A DNA stretch of 64,000 nucleotides from Mesorhizobium escarrei (GTDB taxonomy: Bacteria; Pseudomonadota; Alphaproteobacteria; Rhizobiales; Rhizobiaceae). The stretch spans positions 1 to 64,000 of the forward strand of contig NZ_CAKXZT010000190.1 of the NCBI RefSeq assembly GCF_935825525.1, written 5' to 3'. The notes beneath the pieces were generated by a model. It saw only the letters and a program-made list of their open reading frames with translations, did not search any database and was not told where the DNA came from. Made by a program: the position numbers and the translations under genes. Positions 1-8,580 of the stretch are shown here, piece after piece; position 1 is the stretch's first letter, and each line of letters begins with the position of its first letter.

Positions 1-125
1 CGCGGATCGAGATGACCGAACACAGCCTGGATCGTTTCCATCGAGAGCTCCACAATAACGCAGTCCTCCCAAGAATCCACAACCCGTCAATTGGCAAGCA
101 ATTTCCCATCTACTCAAACGCGATT

Positions 126-260
126 CCCCTGCCCACGAGGGGGGAGATCGGCAGCTTCGCTGACAGCGCCTGTTCAAAAAACGTTGGAGATTGGCGAAAG
201 CCGCAACGACAGCCCAATCTCCCCCCTCGTGGGGGAGATGTCCGGCAGGACAGAGGGGGG
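126..260. repeat. Palindromic intergenic repeat, family A, copy 1
   Basis: Two G/C-run half-elements (a C-rich run followed by a G-rich run, ending in GGAGAT) flank a core that contains TTGGAGATTGGCGAAAG. The right end reads CCGGCAGG-ACAGAGGGGG. The same arrangement, with the same core, recurs at 3140-3290, so this is a dispersed element and not a gene. It lies downstream of the porin gene. The short reading frames across it have no recognisable protein content. Confidence 0.75.
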
Positions 261-310
261 CGCGAAGGATCGCTGCCGCCCTAATTTTGCACCCTCGACA
301 GCCACGCCGA

Positions 311-342
311 TACGAAAAAACCCGGCGGTTGCCCGCCGGGTT
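311..342 (-). terminator. Rho-independent terminator of the porin gene
   Basis: A 10-bp stem (AACCCGGCGG paired with CCGCCGGGTT, 319-328 and 333-342) closes a 4-base loop. On the minus strand it is followed by a run of six T (positions 315-320 read in reverse). It starts 24 bases beyond the porin stop codon, where a strong terminator is expected for a highly expressed outer-membrane protein. Confidence 0.85.
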
Positions 343-365
343 CGATTTCAGTCGAAAGCTGCTGA

Positions 366-1580
366 TTAGAACGAGCGCTGGAAGCGGAGCATGCCGCCGA
401 GGCTGTCTTCGTCGTCCGCAGCGGTCCAGTTGCTGAAGCCGGCCTCGCCGAACTCGCCGGCGTGCAGGTAATCGACTTCGGCCGTGATCGTCAGGCCCGG
501 AACGATATCATAGGCAATATTGGCAGCGATGCCGAGGTTTTCGCCTTCGTCATACGAGATCTGGGTGTTGAACGAGGTCTTCTCGTTGATGGTGTAAGTG
601 CCACCGCCCCAGACCGCCCAGTTGCCGCTCCACAGCTTGTACATGCCGCGGCCGCCGGCGACGGGTATTGCGAAGCCGGGATCCTCGTAGTTGTCGTCAG
701 TGCCGTAGCCGGCCATGATGAACAGCGACAGGTTCTCCATCGGGGTGACGTCGAGGCGGACCTTGCCGGAAACTTCTTCGTAGTTGCTGTCGTAAGCAAT
801 GACGCCGGTGATGGCGCCCCAGCCCTGCGTCCACTTCACGCCGCCGACGACATGCGGAACATAGCTGTCGATCGTGAAGTCGCCATAACCCTGTTCGAGC
901 GAGACCACGGCCGAGAAGCCGTTGCCGGCGTCGAAATAGTACTGAACGACGTTCGTGTCGAAGCCGCCGTAGGGAACCAGCGTATCCTGGATGACGTTGC
1001 CGGCGTAGCCGATGAACGTATCGAAGGCCGATTCGTCTTTACCGACGCGCAGGCCGCCGAGCTGGATCCAGGCGAAGTTCAGCGAAATGCCCTTGTTCTC
1101 GGCAGGGTTAGCGACAATGATAGTCTCACCTGGCAGCGGGGGCAGCGGACCGTCGCCGTCCGGATCGGGACCGGGGACGTATGTGCTGCTGACGTGCCGG
1201 TTCCGGTTGCCGAAGTTGAAGCGGGTCTCGGTGTAGGTCTTCAAGGTGCCGAGCTCGGTTTCCTGGCCGGTCCAGGTCTTCAGGTTAAAGCGGGCCTGCT
1301 TGTAGTAGGTGTCCTGAATGTCGCCGTCCTCGACGTCGAAGTTCTCAGCACCGTCGAACGAGCCGACGTCGCCGACGCCGATGTCGTAGCGGACATAGCC
1401 GCCGATGCGCAGGCAGGTCTCGGTGCCGGGGATGTAGAAGTAGCCAGCGCCGTAGACGTCGCAGATGCGGACGTATTCAGCGGGTTCCGGCTCGGCGACG
1501 ACGACGGCGTCGGCGGCGCGCGCACCGGAAACTGCGACCAGAGCCGCAGCGGAGCCAAGAAGAAGGCTCTTGATGTTCAT
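366..1580 (-). CDS. Outer-membrane porin, Omp2b/RopA type
   Basis: A general diffusion porin of the alphaproteobacterial Porin_2 family, forming a trimeric beta-barrel in the outer membrane. The 404-residue product starts with a signal peptide (MNIKSLLLGSAAALVAVSG) cut after ARA at about residue 22. The mature N-terminus has the family pattern ending in a pair of cysteines (C40, C56) and the GGYVRYD strand. The last residue is Phe, as usual for barrel proteins. The ATG at 1580 has a GGAGG site about 8 bases upstream; an in-frame TTG six codons earlier has none. A Gly/Pro/Asp-rich stretch around residues 140-155 probably lies in an extracellular loop. It is a single-gene unit with its own terminator at 311-342. 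Confidence 0.95.
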   Translation of the reverse strand: MNIKSLLLGSAAALVAVSGARAADAVVVAEPEPAEYVRICDVYGAGYFYIPGTETCLRIGGYVRYDIGVGDVGSFDGAENFDVEDGDIQDTYYKQARFNLKTWTGQETELGTLKTYTETRFNFGNRNRHVSSTYVPGPDPDGDGPLPPLPGETIIVANPAENKGISLNFAWIQLGGLRVGKDESAFDTFIGYAGNVIQDTLVPYGGFDTNVVQYYFDAGNGFSAVVSLEQGYGDFTIDSYVPHVVGGVKWTQGWGAITGVIAYDSNYEEVSGKVRLDVTPMENLSLFIMAGYGTDDNYEDPGFAIPVAGGRGMYKLWSGNWAVWGGGTYTINEKTSFNTQISYDEGENLGIAANIAYDIVPGLTITAEVDYLHAGEFGEAGFSNWTAADDEDSLGGMLRFQRSF

Positions 1581-1982
1581 TTTCTGACCTCCAGTCAAAA
1601 GTTAAAAAACGGGTCTGGGTATTCTTTGCTGAAGGACAGCGTTCCCTGCCCCATCCCCACTACCGAAAAAGATGCGCACCGCGCCGCTCCTTCGAAATCG
1701 ACATTACCCATGAGGCGGCGGCGTTCAACAACCATCGCATCGGCGAAAGGTCTGTGCAGGTGCTATCCCCCTGCCTTGTTGCACAAATGACACGATTTGG
1801 CCTCACTCGGAAAGCTCCCGTTAACCATTGGGCTGTCGGATACCCTTGGGCGAGCCCTTGCAATTCAGCCGATTCCGGCAATTGCCTGCCGCAATTGCGG
1901 CGATGTTGGTGAGTCGCCGGCCAAGCCATTGCCGCAGAATCGCCGCATGGCGAAAGCGGCGAGCGCGAAGCGCGAAGCAGGA
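1581..1982. other. Intergenic region upstream of the porin, no gene seen
   Basis: About 400 bases separate the porin start from the tRNA gene. It should hold the porin promoter, but I could not single out convincing -35/-10 boxes. Two copies of the 8-base palindrome GCAATTGC lie 13 bases apart (1878-1885 and 1891-1898), possibly a binding site. The reading frames crossing it resemble no protein I know. Confidence 0.5.
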
Positions 1983-2073
1983 TGGCGGAGAGGATGGGAT
2001 TCGAACCCACGAGAAGCTTTTGACCTCTACTCCCTTAGCAGGGGAGCGCCTTCGACCACTCGGCCACCTCTCC
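1983..2073 (-). tRNA. tRNA-Ser (anticodon GCU)
   Basis: On the minus strand the sequence opens with GGAGAGGTGGCCGAGTGG (acceptor and D arm). It continues with the anticodon stem-loop CTCCC-CTGCTAA-GGGAG (anticodon GCT), a long class II variable arm, and the T arm GTGGGTTCGAATCCCAT. The 3' acceptor strand CCTCTCC is followed by discriminator G and an encoded CCA. The 91-base length with a long variable arm fits tRNA-Ser, which reads AGC and AGU codons. Confidence 0.96.
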
Positions 2074-2125
2074 GTTGCGCTGGTGGATAAAGAAAAGCGC
2101 CGGCACAATCAACAAGCCTCACCCA

Positions 2126-3034
2126 TTATCGTTGAAAAAACCGGCTCCCGGCGAAGCGTTGCTCGGCCGTGTCCAGAAAAGCGGCGATGGCGCCGGGCAG
2201 GCCGCCGGTCTCGAGGAAAGGCGCATGGCCCTGGCCCTCGACCGTGATCGACTCGACACAAGGGTGACGCTTTCGCATCTGTTCGAAGGTCTCGGCGGAC
2301 AGCAGCTTCGAATTGGCGCCGCGGATGGCGAGCATCGGGATCGCTGTCAGCGCCTCGAACTGCGGCCACAGATCTGCGAGTGGCTGGGTGAGGTCGAGTC
2401 CCGCCAGCGTGTCGACCAGCTTCGGGTCGAAATCCGGCAATAATCCTTCATCCGTCTCGCGGTAGAGCGCCGCTACCATCCGCTGCCAATCCGCCTCGGT
2501 CAGGGCAGGAAAGTCGCTGCCATGCGCGCCGCGCAGGGCGCCGGTCGCCTCGGCATGCGTTTTCGGCTTCGGCGTGCGCTCGAGATAGGAGCGGATATGG
2601 GCGAGACCGCCGGCCTCGACCACCGGGCCGATATCGTTGAGCACGATAGCCCGCAAGACGGCCGGCCGCATCGCGCCGAGCACATGGATGATCAGCCCGC
2701 CGCGCGACGTGCCGATGAACGCCGCCTCCTCGATGCCCAGCGCCGCCAACCCGGCGAGGATGTCACCGGCTTCGACGCCGACATTGTAGTGGACGATATC
2801 GGGGTCATGGGCGGATCGCCCGCGCCCGCGATAGTCGAAGGCGACGATTTTTCGCGGCGTTTGCGCCCGCCGCGACAGGTGCAACGCCAGTTCATGAAAA
2901 TCGCGGCAATTGCGGGTCAGGCCAGGCAGGCAGACGACCGGCCAGTGTTCGGAGTTCGCTTCGCCGTAGATACGGGCGTGAAGTTGCAACCCATCCGGCG
3001 AGGCGTAGAAGAAATCGGAAAAACCGCTCGACAT
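2126..3034 (-). CDS. Alpha/beta-fold hydrolase
   Basis: A 302-residue cytoplasmic enzyme of the alpha/beta hydrolase superfamily; the substrate cannot be told from sequence. The nucleophile elbow is GTSRGG at about residues 108-113 (Ser nucleophile). An oxyanion-side LPGLTRNCRDF segment lies near residue 37, FDYRGRGRS near residue 66, and the catalytic His sits in GQGHAPFLE near residue 270. It is monocistronic, between a tRNA gene and a family A repeat. The ATG at 3034 has no strong ribosome binding site but gives the expected N-terminus. It could be an esterase or a haloalkane- or lactone-type hydrolase. Confidence 0.85.
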   Translation of the reverse strand: MSSGFSDFFYASPDGLQLHARIYGEANSEHWPVVCLPGLTRNCRDFHELALHLSRRAQTPRKIVAFDYRGRGRSAHDPDIVHYNVGVEAGDILAGLAALGIEEAAFIGTSRGGLIIHVLGAMRPAVLRAIVLNDIGPVVEAGGLAHIRSYLERTPKPKTHAEATGALRGAHGSDFPALTEADWQRMVAALYRETDEGLLPDFDPKLVDTLAGLDLTQPLADLWPQFEALTAIPMLAIRGANSKLLSAETFEQMRKRHPCVESITVEGQGHAPFLETGGLPGAIAAFLDTAEQRFAGSRFFQR

Positions 3035-3139
3035 TTTGGGACTCGATTCCTGGCCGTTGCCGGATCGTCAAGACTGCTACAGGCGAGGGCGGGGGTGGTC
3101 AAATCGAAGCTTCATTTTCGAGATGTCGGTGGGACAGCA

Positions 3140-3290
3140 CTCCCCTCTGTCCTGCCGGACATCTCCCCCTTAAGGGGGAGATCGGCAGTTTCACTGGCCG
3201 CGTCTTCTTTACAGCGTTGGAGATTGGCGAAAGCAAACGGACAGCCAATCTCCCCCTTGAGGGGGAGATGCCCGGCAGGGCAGAGGGGGT
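3140..3290. repeat. Palindromic intergenic repeat, family A, copy 2
   Basis: The left half carries CTGTCCTGCCGGACATCTCC and the right half GGGGGAGATGCCCGGCAGG, giving a long inverted repeat around the core TTGGAGATTGGCGAAAGC. The core and ends match the element at 126-260. It fills the gap between the hydrolase gene and the lytic transglycosylase gene. Transcribed, it would fold into a long hairpin that could slow transcription or protect mRNA 3' ends (inference). Confidence 0.8.
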
Positions 3291-3320
3291 ACTTCGCCAA
3301 GCCTGCCTTCGCCCGACGGA

Positions 3321-5384
3321 TCAACTCCGCCCGTTCACCAGATCCCCCACAATGTCGTACTTGCCGGAAATACGCATCTTGTAGACTTCGTAATTCTCCA
3401 TCACGCGCTGGACGTAACTTCTTGTTTCGGTGTAGGGAATCCGCTCGATCCAGTCGACGACGGCGTCGATGTCCTTGCCGCGCGGGTCGCCATATCTGGC
3501 CACCCACTGGGCGGCGCGGCTGGGGCCGGCATTGTAGCCGGCGAAGGTCAGCACATAGGAGCCATCGAAGCGGCCGAGCTGCTCGCCGAGGAAGGCGGCG
3601 CCCAAGGTCGCGTTATAGCCGGCGTCGGTGGTCAGCCGCGCCTGCGAGAAGGTCATCCCGGCCTTCTTCGCCAATTGCCGGGCGGTCCCCGGCATCAGCT
3701 GCAGCAGCCCGCGCGCGCCGGCACTGGAGATGGCGCCGATGTTGAACTCGCTTTCCTGGCGGGCGATCGCATAGGCCAGCGCCTTGCCGGAGCCGGAAAT
3801 GTTGGCGGTCTCTGGAATCACGCCGAGCGGATGCGACAGCGCCCCGACATCGATGCCGCGCGCGCCGGCGATCTTGCCGACTTTCAGCGCCAGGAAGTGA
3901 TTGCCCTGCTTTTCCGCCATCGCGGCCAGCAGCGCCAGCTCTCCGGGACTGGTCAACTGTCCGGCGAGGTCGCGGTAAAGCGTGTCGGCGTAGCGCTGAT
4001 AGCCCGCCTGCTGCAGCCGCTTGATGGCGCTGACCGCCTCGCGGCTGGAAAAATTACGGTGATCGGCGGCGCTCGGCTGCGGATGGGCGATGTTGAGGAC
4101 CTGCCGGCCGACGCGCTCGCCGGCGAGCTGGCCGTAGAATGTCGTGCCGTAACCAGCGGCACGTAAAAAATTATCCTTGGCGCTGCCGGGGCCGCCGGCT
4201 TCGGCCGCACGGCCGAGCCAGTAATAGGCGCGCGAGAGCGATATCGGCCCCTGGGCGAGACCGGCGAGCCGCTCAAAATGCTTGGCAGCGGTGGTGGGAT
4301 CGTTGAGGCCGCGCAGCGCGTACCAGCCGGCATGAAACTCCGCATCCGCCGCGTTGGCAGCAGTTTCGGCGGCGTGTGCGGCGACTATTCTGTAGGCGGT
4401 CTTCATGTCGCCCTGGTCGACCAGTTCGCGCGACAGCACCCGTCGCTCGGCCCACCAGGCATCCGGGTCGATCAGGGCGTTGCGATCGGTCGGGGCCTTC
4501 ATCACCATGGCGGCGGCGTCGGAAAACTTCTCCTGCTTGCGCAGATATTGGGCTTGCGCGAAGAAATAGCCGGCCGAACGCTGAGCCGCGGGCACCGCCT
4601 TCAGCAGTCTGGCCGCGTTCTTGTCGCCCCTGTCGGCCGCGGCCCAGGCGTCGGCCAGCTGCTGGGCGCCGGCAAGGCCGGCGACGCGCAGCGCCGAATT
4701 GACCCGGTCGGCATAAAACATGCGCTCCATGCGGAAACGGTTGTCGGCTGCGGGGATCAGCGTGTCGAATTCCTGGATGATCGCCGCCTCGTCCCTGGCC
4801 TCCAGTTTCTCGGTGCGCCAGAAAGGCGACAGCACCGAGCGCGCCGCCTTGAGGTTGCCCTGCGAGACATAGGAGCGGGCGAGGATCACCACGCCCTCGA
4901 CTGTTTGAGGTTGGCTGCTGCCGAAAGCCTGCACCACGATCTCAGGCGCGGGGTTTTCGCGGTAGAGCGCGCGCTCGCTGTTCTTGCGCAAGACGATCAT
5001 GCCCGGCCAGTTCGGCAGCATTTTCGCAGCATCGGCGATGTCGCCGCTTGGCACCTTGTCGCCGCCATAGAGCGCGATCGCCCAGGCAAGGATGTGCCGG
5101 TCGAGCGAATTGACCGGCAGGGCCTCGCGCAGTCGTCGCGCACCGGCGATGTCGTTTTCGGCCAGCGCATCGAGGCCGCTCTTCAGCCTGGCGACGCTGG
5201 CGGATGGAAATCCCGCATCCTGCCGGCCCGTATTCGGCAGGCCCGCATCCTGCAGGTTTGGCGTTGGGATGGCCGACGTGAGCCGCACATCGACTACTTT
5301 GCCGGCGGCCACAAGGGTCGGCGTCAGCAGGATTGCGCCAAGCAGCGCGAAAAAATGAGGCTGCCTGGTCGGCATGGTCTTCAT
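3321..5384 (-). CDS. Soluble lytic murein transglycosylase (Slt family)
   Basis: A periplasmic enzyme that cleaves the MurNAc-GlcNAc bond of peptidoglycan, leaving 1,6-anhydro ends. The 687-residue product has an N-terminal signal peptide (residues 1-27). A long alpha-helical superhelical region with TPR-like repeats spans about 65-520, and the SLT domain spans about 530-660. The catalytic Glu is E544 in ARQESEFN, followed by SAGARGLLQLMPGTA and AGYNAGP (615-621), the classical family 1 motifs. Just after the signal peptide a short duplication gives QDAGLP and QDAGFP (45-50, 55-60), a probable local repeat expansion. Transcribed divergently from dapA. Confidence 0.93.
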   Translation of the reverse strand: MKTMPTRQPHFFALLGAILLTPTLVAAGKVVDVRLTSAIPTPNLQDAGLPNTGRQDAGFPSASVARLKSGLDALAENDIAGARRLREALPVNSLDRHILAWAIALYGGDKVPSGDIADAAKMLPNWPGMIVLRKNSERALYRENPAPEIVVQAFGSSQPQTVEGVVILARSYVSQGNLKAARSVLSPFWRTEKLEARDEAAIIQEFDTLIPAADNRFRMERMFYADRVNSALRVAGLAGAQQLADAWAAADRGDKNAARLLKAVPAAQRSAGYFFAQAQYLRKQEKFSDAAAMVMKAPTDRNALIDPDAWWAERRVLSRELVDQGDMKTAYRIVAAHAAETAANAADAEFHAGWYALRGLNDPTTAAKHFERLAGLAQGPISLSRAYYWLGRAAEAGGPGSAKDNFLRAAGYGTTFYGQLAGERVGRQVLNIAHPQPSAADHRNFSSREAVSAIKRLQQAGYQRYADTLYRDLAGQLTSPGELALLAAMAEKQGNHFLALKVGKIAGARGIDVGALSHPLGVIPETANISGSGKALAYAIARQESEFNIGAISSAGARGLLQLMPGTARQLAKKAGMTFSQARLTTDAGYNATLGAAFLGEQLGRFDGSYVLTFAGYNAGPSRAAQWVARYGDPRGKDIDAVVDWIERIPYTETRSYVQRVMENYEVYKMRISGKYDIVGDLVNGRS

Positions 5385-5575
5385 CGTTTCCTGTCTTGCA
5401 CATTACCAACAGGCACAGATCGACCGAAGCCTAATTGGCTGTGATGAAGAGCCCGTAAACAAGTTCTATCGCGGTCGTTCGCCTGCTGGCACTGCTGCCA
5501 TGCTTGCCGCGCAACGGTGTCGAGACTATGGTGCGCCGCTTCGCTTTCGGCTAGAAGGCGCGCACGACAAAACAC

Positions 5576-5679
5576 CTGCAGCGCCGCGCGTCTCCTCGGA
5601 CGCGCAAAGGACGCTGTAGCACTTTAAATTTGGCGCATGACCTTCCGTGAATCGACGCCGATTTTCGGGGCCATGCGCC
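5576..5679. repeat. Dispersed 104-base repeat, family B, copy 1
   Basis: Begins CTGCAGCGCC, contains GGACGCGCAAAGGACGCTGT and GTAGCACTTTAAATTTGGCG, and ends in the hairpin around GATTTTCGGGGCCATGCGCC. A copy of exactly the same length lies at 26243-26346. It occupies the slt-dapA divergent gap and ends 21 bases before the dapA start codon, so it forms most of the 5' leader of dapA or overlaps its promoter. Confidence 0.8.
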
Positions 5680-5700
5680 AGTCCCAAGGAGTTGGACGAC

Positions 5701-6582
5701 ATGCTGAGAGGCTCGCTTACCGCGCTCGTGACACCGTTCGAAAAGAGCGGCCGTTTCGACGAGAAAGCGTTTCGCGCCTTCATCGCCTGGCAGATCGCTG
5801 AAGGCACGACGGGCGTGGTTCCGGTCGGCACCACCGGCGAGTCGCCGACGCTGTCGCATGACGAGCACCGCCAAGTCGTCAAGGTCTGTATCGAGGTCGC
5901 CAAGGGCCGCGTTCCGGTCGTCGCCGGCGCCGGCTCCAACAACACCGAAGAGGCGGTCGGCCTGGTGCAATATGCCGAGAAGGCAGGCGCCGACGCGGCG
6001 CTCGTCGTCACGCCTTACTACAACAAGCCGACGCAGCGCGGCCTCTATGCGCATTTCGCCGCGGTCGCCAAGGCGACCAGCCTGCCGATCATAATCTACA
6101 ATATTCCGCCGCGTTCGGTGATCGACATGATGCCCGAGACGATGGGCCAGTTGGTGCACGACTTCAAGAATATCGTCGGCGTCAAGGATGCCACCGGCAA
6201 GGTCGAGCGGGTTTCCGAGCAGCGGGCCACCTGCGGCAAGGATTTCATCCAGCTTTCCGGCGAGGACGCCTCGGCGCTTGGTTTCAACGCCCATGGCGGC
6301 GTCGGCTGCATCTCGGTGACGGCGAATGTCGCGCCGCGGCTGTGCGCCGAATTCCAGGAGGCGACGCTTTCCGGCGAGAATGCCAAGGCGCTGGAGTTGC
6401 AGGACCGCCTGCTGCCGCTGCACAAGGCGATTTTCCTGGAACCCGGCGTGTCCGGCGCGAAATATGCGCTGTCGAAGCTCGGCAAGGTCGAGAACGTACT
6501 GCGTTCGCCGCTGGTCACGGTCGAGCAGTCGACCGCCGAGAAGATCGATGCGGCCATGAAGCACGCCGGCTTGATTAACTAG
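5701..6582 (+). CDS. dapA: 4-hydroxy-tetrahydrodipicolinate synthase
   Basis: Condenses pyruvate with aspartate semialdehyde in the first committed step of the diaminopimelate/lysine pathway, in the cytoplasm. The 293-residue TIM-barrel protein has the Schiff-base lysine K162 in GVKDATGKV, Tyr133 in IIIYNIPPRS, and the GTTGES motif at 43-48. The ATG at 5701 has AAGGAG nine bases upstream; an upstream in-frame GTG (5647) falls in repeat DNA and is rejected. Length and motifs match DapA; related family members (KDG aldolase, N-acetylneuraminate lyase) are less likely because of the GTTGES and NIPPRS signatures. Confidence 0.95.
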   Translation: MLRGSLTALVTPFEKSGRFDEKAFRAFIAWQIAEGTTGVVPVGTTGESPTLSHDEHRQVVKVCIEVAKGRVPVVAGAGSNNTEEAVGLVQYAEKAGADAALVVTPYYNKPTQRGLYAHFAAVAKATSLPIIIYNIPPRSVIDMMPETMGQLVHDFKNIVGVKDATGKVERVSEQRATCGKDFIQLSGEDASALGFNAHGGVGCISVTANVAPRLCAEFQEATLSGENAKALELQDRLLPLHKAIFLEPGVSGAKYALSKLGKVENVLRSPLVTVEQSTAEKIDAAMKHAGLIN

Positions 6583-6828
6583 CGAGCCCGTTTGGAAACT
6601 CTACTCCTGCGGCCATCTGAAGGCGTCACCTGCGCTTCCGGTGCTCACGTACTATATGTACGCTCCGCTCCGGTTCTCGCATGGCCCCGAAAGCGTTCGC
6701 TTTCGGAAAGGACCATGCGCAAACTCAGGCTTCTAGAGCGCCCTTTGCGCGTTTGAAAAACGCGCGGCGCTCTAGTGCCACCATCATCTGACTCGCAGGA
6801 GCGAGTTTCGAAACGGACTCTAGACGTT
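6583..6828. repeat. Repeat-rich gap between dapA and smpB
   Basis: Contains three stem-loops in a row. The first centres on ACGTACTATATGTACG (6645-6662). The second is GCATGG...CCATGC around 6679-6719, enclosing CGAAAGCGTTCGCTTTCGG. The third is a perfect 10-base inverted repeat CTAGAGCGCC / GGCGCTCTAG (6733-6742 and 6766-6775) with an inner GCGCGTTT...AACGCGC stem. No gene is visible. The last hairpin may act as a processing or attenuation site ahead of smpB. Confidence 0.65.
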
Positions 6829-7308
6829 ATGAACCAGGTCAGAAAAGCCGATCCCAACAACAAGACCGTTGCGGAAAACCGCAAGGCGCGTTTTTCTTAC
6901 GAGGTGCTCGACACGATCGAGGCCGGCCTGGTGCTGACCGGCACCGAGGTGAAGTCGCTGCGTCAAGGCCAGGCCAACATCCAGGACAGTTACGCCTCGG
7001 TCGAGGGCGGCGAGATCTGGCTGATCAACTCCTATCTGCCGGAATATCTGCAGGCCAACCGCTTCAACCACGAGCCGCGCCGGCGCCGCAAACTCCTGCT
7101 CAACAAGCGCGAGATGGCCAAGCTGTCGCAGAGCGTCGATCGCGAAGGCATGACGCTGGTGCCGCTAAAAATCTATTTCAACGACCAGGGCCGGGCGAAG
7201 CTTTTGCTCGCCGTCGGCCGCGGCAAGAAATTGCACGACAAGCGCGAGACCGAAAAGCAGCGCGACTGGTCGCGCGAGAAGGGCCGGCTGCTAAAGGAGC
7301 GTGGGTAG
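6829..7308 (+). CDS. smpB: SsrA-binding protein SmpB
   Basis: Binds tmRNA and delivers it to stalled ribosomes in trans-translation. The 159-residue product begins MNQVRKADPNNKTVAENRKA and carries the OB-fold core segments VLTGTEVKSLRQGQANIQDS and FNHEPRRRRKLLLNKRE. It ends in the basic tail KKLHDKRETEKQRDWSREK that contacts the decoding centre. The upstream in-frame start at 6775 would add 18 residues encoded inside a hairpin repeat, so the internal ATG at 6829 is preferred although its ribosome binding site is weak. In many Rhizobiales smpB follows dapA, as here. Confidence 0.96.
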   Translation: MNQVRKADPNNKTVAENRKARFSYEVLDTIEAGLVLTGTEVKSLRQGQANIQDSYASVEGGEIWLINSYLPEYLQANRFNHEPRRRRKLLLNKREMAKLSQSVDREGMTLVPLKIYFNDQGRAKLLLAVGRGKKLHDKRETEKQRDWSREKGRLLKERG

Positions 7309-7324
7309 ACTGGGAGCCGCTCCT

Positions 7325-8065
7325 TTGAAGAACCGGATCGTCTTTTGGGCGGGCGGCCTGATCCTGGCGTGCCTGGTCGCGGCCGGCGTCTATTTCTACT
7401 TCCAACCGTTTTCTCCGGACCGCAGCAAATATCCGGTCAGGGGCATCGACGTTTCGCATCACCAACGACAGATCGACTGGCGGCGTGTTGCCGCCGACGA
7501 TGTCGCCTTCGCCATCATCAAGGCAACCGAAGGTGGCGACCACGTCGACGATGCCTTCGCCGCCAATCTGCGCGAAGCGCGTGCGGCCGGCCTGGCGGTC
7601 GGGGCCTACCATTTCTTCACCTTCTGCAGGCCTGGCGCCGATCAGGCGAAGAATTTCATCTCTGTCGTGCCGCGCGGTCAAGCGCTGCTGCCCCCGGTGG
7701 TGGATATCGAATTCGTCGGCAATTGCCCGCGGCGGCCATCGCCCGAAGAATTGAGCGTTGAACTCTCGGCTTTCCTCGGCCCTGTCGAGGCAGCTTTCAG
7801 CAAGACGGCGATCCTCTATGTCACCGACGACGCGGCACGGGCCTATGCCGGCCAGATCGTCGGCCGCCCGCGCTGGGTTCGTTCGCTAGCGCTGCAGCCA
7901 GGTCATGACGACTGGATCTATTGGCAATACCATGACAGCGGTCGCGTCGACGGCATCATTGGCGATGTCGATCTGAATGTGCTTCAGGGTGGGCAGGAAA
8001 CGCTGACTACACTGTTCACAGCGCCACCTGAATCCATGCCTTCAGAAATCCCGCGAACACCCTGA
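7325..8065 (+). CDS. GH25 muramidase (lysozyme-like)
   Basis: A cell-wall hydrolase of glycoside hydrolase family 25, which cleaves MurNAc-GlcNAc bonds. From the TTG at 7325 the protein has 246 residues: an N-terminal membrane anchor or uncleaved signal (residues 4-26), then the catalytic barrel starting at RGIDVSHHQ (about 39-47). KATEGGD and the acidic pair in VVDIEF (D127, E129) follow, and the WQYHDSGRVDGI block is near the C-terminus. GGGAG lies 8 bases before the TTG. A GTG at 7301 overlaps the smpB stop but its AAGGAG is only one base away, which is too close. It is probably co-transcribed with smpB and acts at the inner membrane/periplasm. Confidence 0.88.
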   Translation: MKNRIVFWAGGLILACLVAAGVYFYFQPFSPDRSKYPVRGIDVSHHQRQIDWRRVAADDVAFAIIKATEGGDHVDDAFAANLREARAAGLAVGAYHFFTFCRPGADQAKNFISVVPRGQALLPPVVDIEFVGNCPRRPSPEELSVELSAFLGPVEAAFSKTAILYVTDDAARAYAGQIVGRPRWVRSLALQPGHDDWIYWQYHDSGRVDGIIGDVDLNVLQGGQETLTTLFTAPPESMPSEIPRTP

Positions 8066-8114
8066 ACGGGTTGGGGGAGGGATATCGCCGCTGGTGAGGT
8101 GCTTTCGGTCGCTC

Positions 8115-8477
8115 TTACGCCGCAGCTTGCGATGTCTGCGGGCTGAGGGCAACATTTGCGTCGCCCCAGGCCTCTAGGGCCGTGATCACCGGTTCCAGGC
8201 TCCTGCCGCGCGGCGTCAGGCTGTATTCCACTTTCGGCGGCACCTGCGGGTAGACCTTGCGCGCAATCAGCCCATCCGCCTCCAGTTCGCGGAGCTGGTT
8301 GGTCAACATGCGCTGTGTGCAGTTCGGTATCCGCCGGCGAATCTCGTTGAAGCGCAGCGTGCCCTCCAACAGATGGTAGAGCACGACGCCTTTCCACTTT
8401 CCGTCGATGTAGCGGAGCGTACCCTCCACGGTGCAGCCGGGGCTGCAATCGAATCGCTCGTGGCGAATGCGCGGCAT
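8115..8477 (-). CDS. HxlR-family transcriptional regulator
   Basis: A 120-residue winged-helix regulator of the HxlR/YodB family, which often senses electrophiles or aldehydes through cysteines. Features are the GCTVEGTLRYIDGKWKGVVL N-terminal segment with C11 and C15, the recognition region FNEIRRRIPNCTQRMLTNQL (C53), and the wing PKVEYSLTPRGRSL. The ATG at 8475-8477 is preceded by AAGGAT. The 31-codon upstream extension looks non-coding. It is divergent from a zinc-type dehydrogenase/quinone-oxidoreductase gene, a layout typical of HxlR regulators that control the neighbouring redox enzyme. Confidence 0.9.
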   Translation of the reverse strand: MPRIRHERFDCSPGCTVEGTLRYIDGKWKGVVLYHLLEGTLRFNEIRRRIPNCTQRMLTNQLRELEADGLIARKVYPQVPPKVEYSLTPRGRSLEPVITALEAWGDANVALSPQTSQAAA

Positions 8478-8535
8478 AACGGTATCCTTTTCTACACTAT
8501 GTGCTTTATATGTGCATTCTTGCGCATGGTGATCG

Positions 8536-8550
8536 TAGACAGCATGTCTA
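8536..8550. promoter_or_regulatory. Candidate HxlR operator
   Basis: A perfect 6-base inverted repeat with a 3-base spacer, TAGACA-GCA-TGTCTA, sits between the divergent HxlR gene and the oxidoreductase gene, 30 bases before the latter's ATG. HxlR proteins bind such dyads as dimers. The assignment is inferred from position and symmetry. Confidence 0.5.
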
Positions 8551-8580
8551 TCCCTTACAACAGCGATCACGGAGATGAAG

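Noticed and set aside
462..1790. A 442-codon frame antisense to the porin gene
   Set aside because: It mirrors the codon pattern of the real gene in GC-rich DNA, has no family likeness and runs through the porin promoter region.
5647..5700. GTG start for dapA
   Set aside because: The region is repeat DNA; the ATG at 5701 has AAGGAG at proper spacing.
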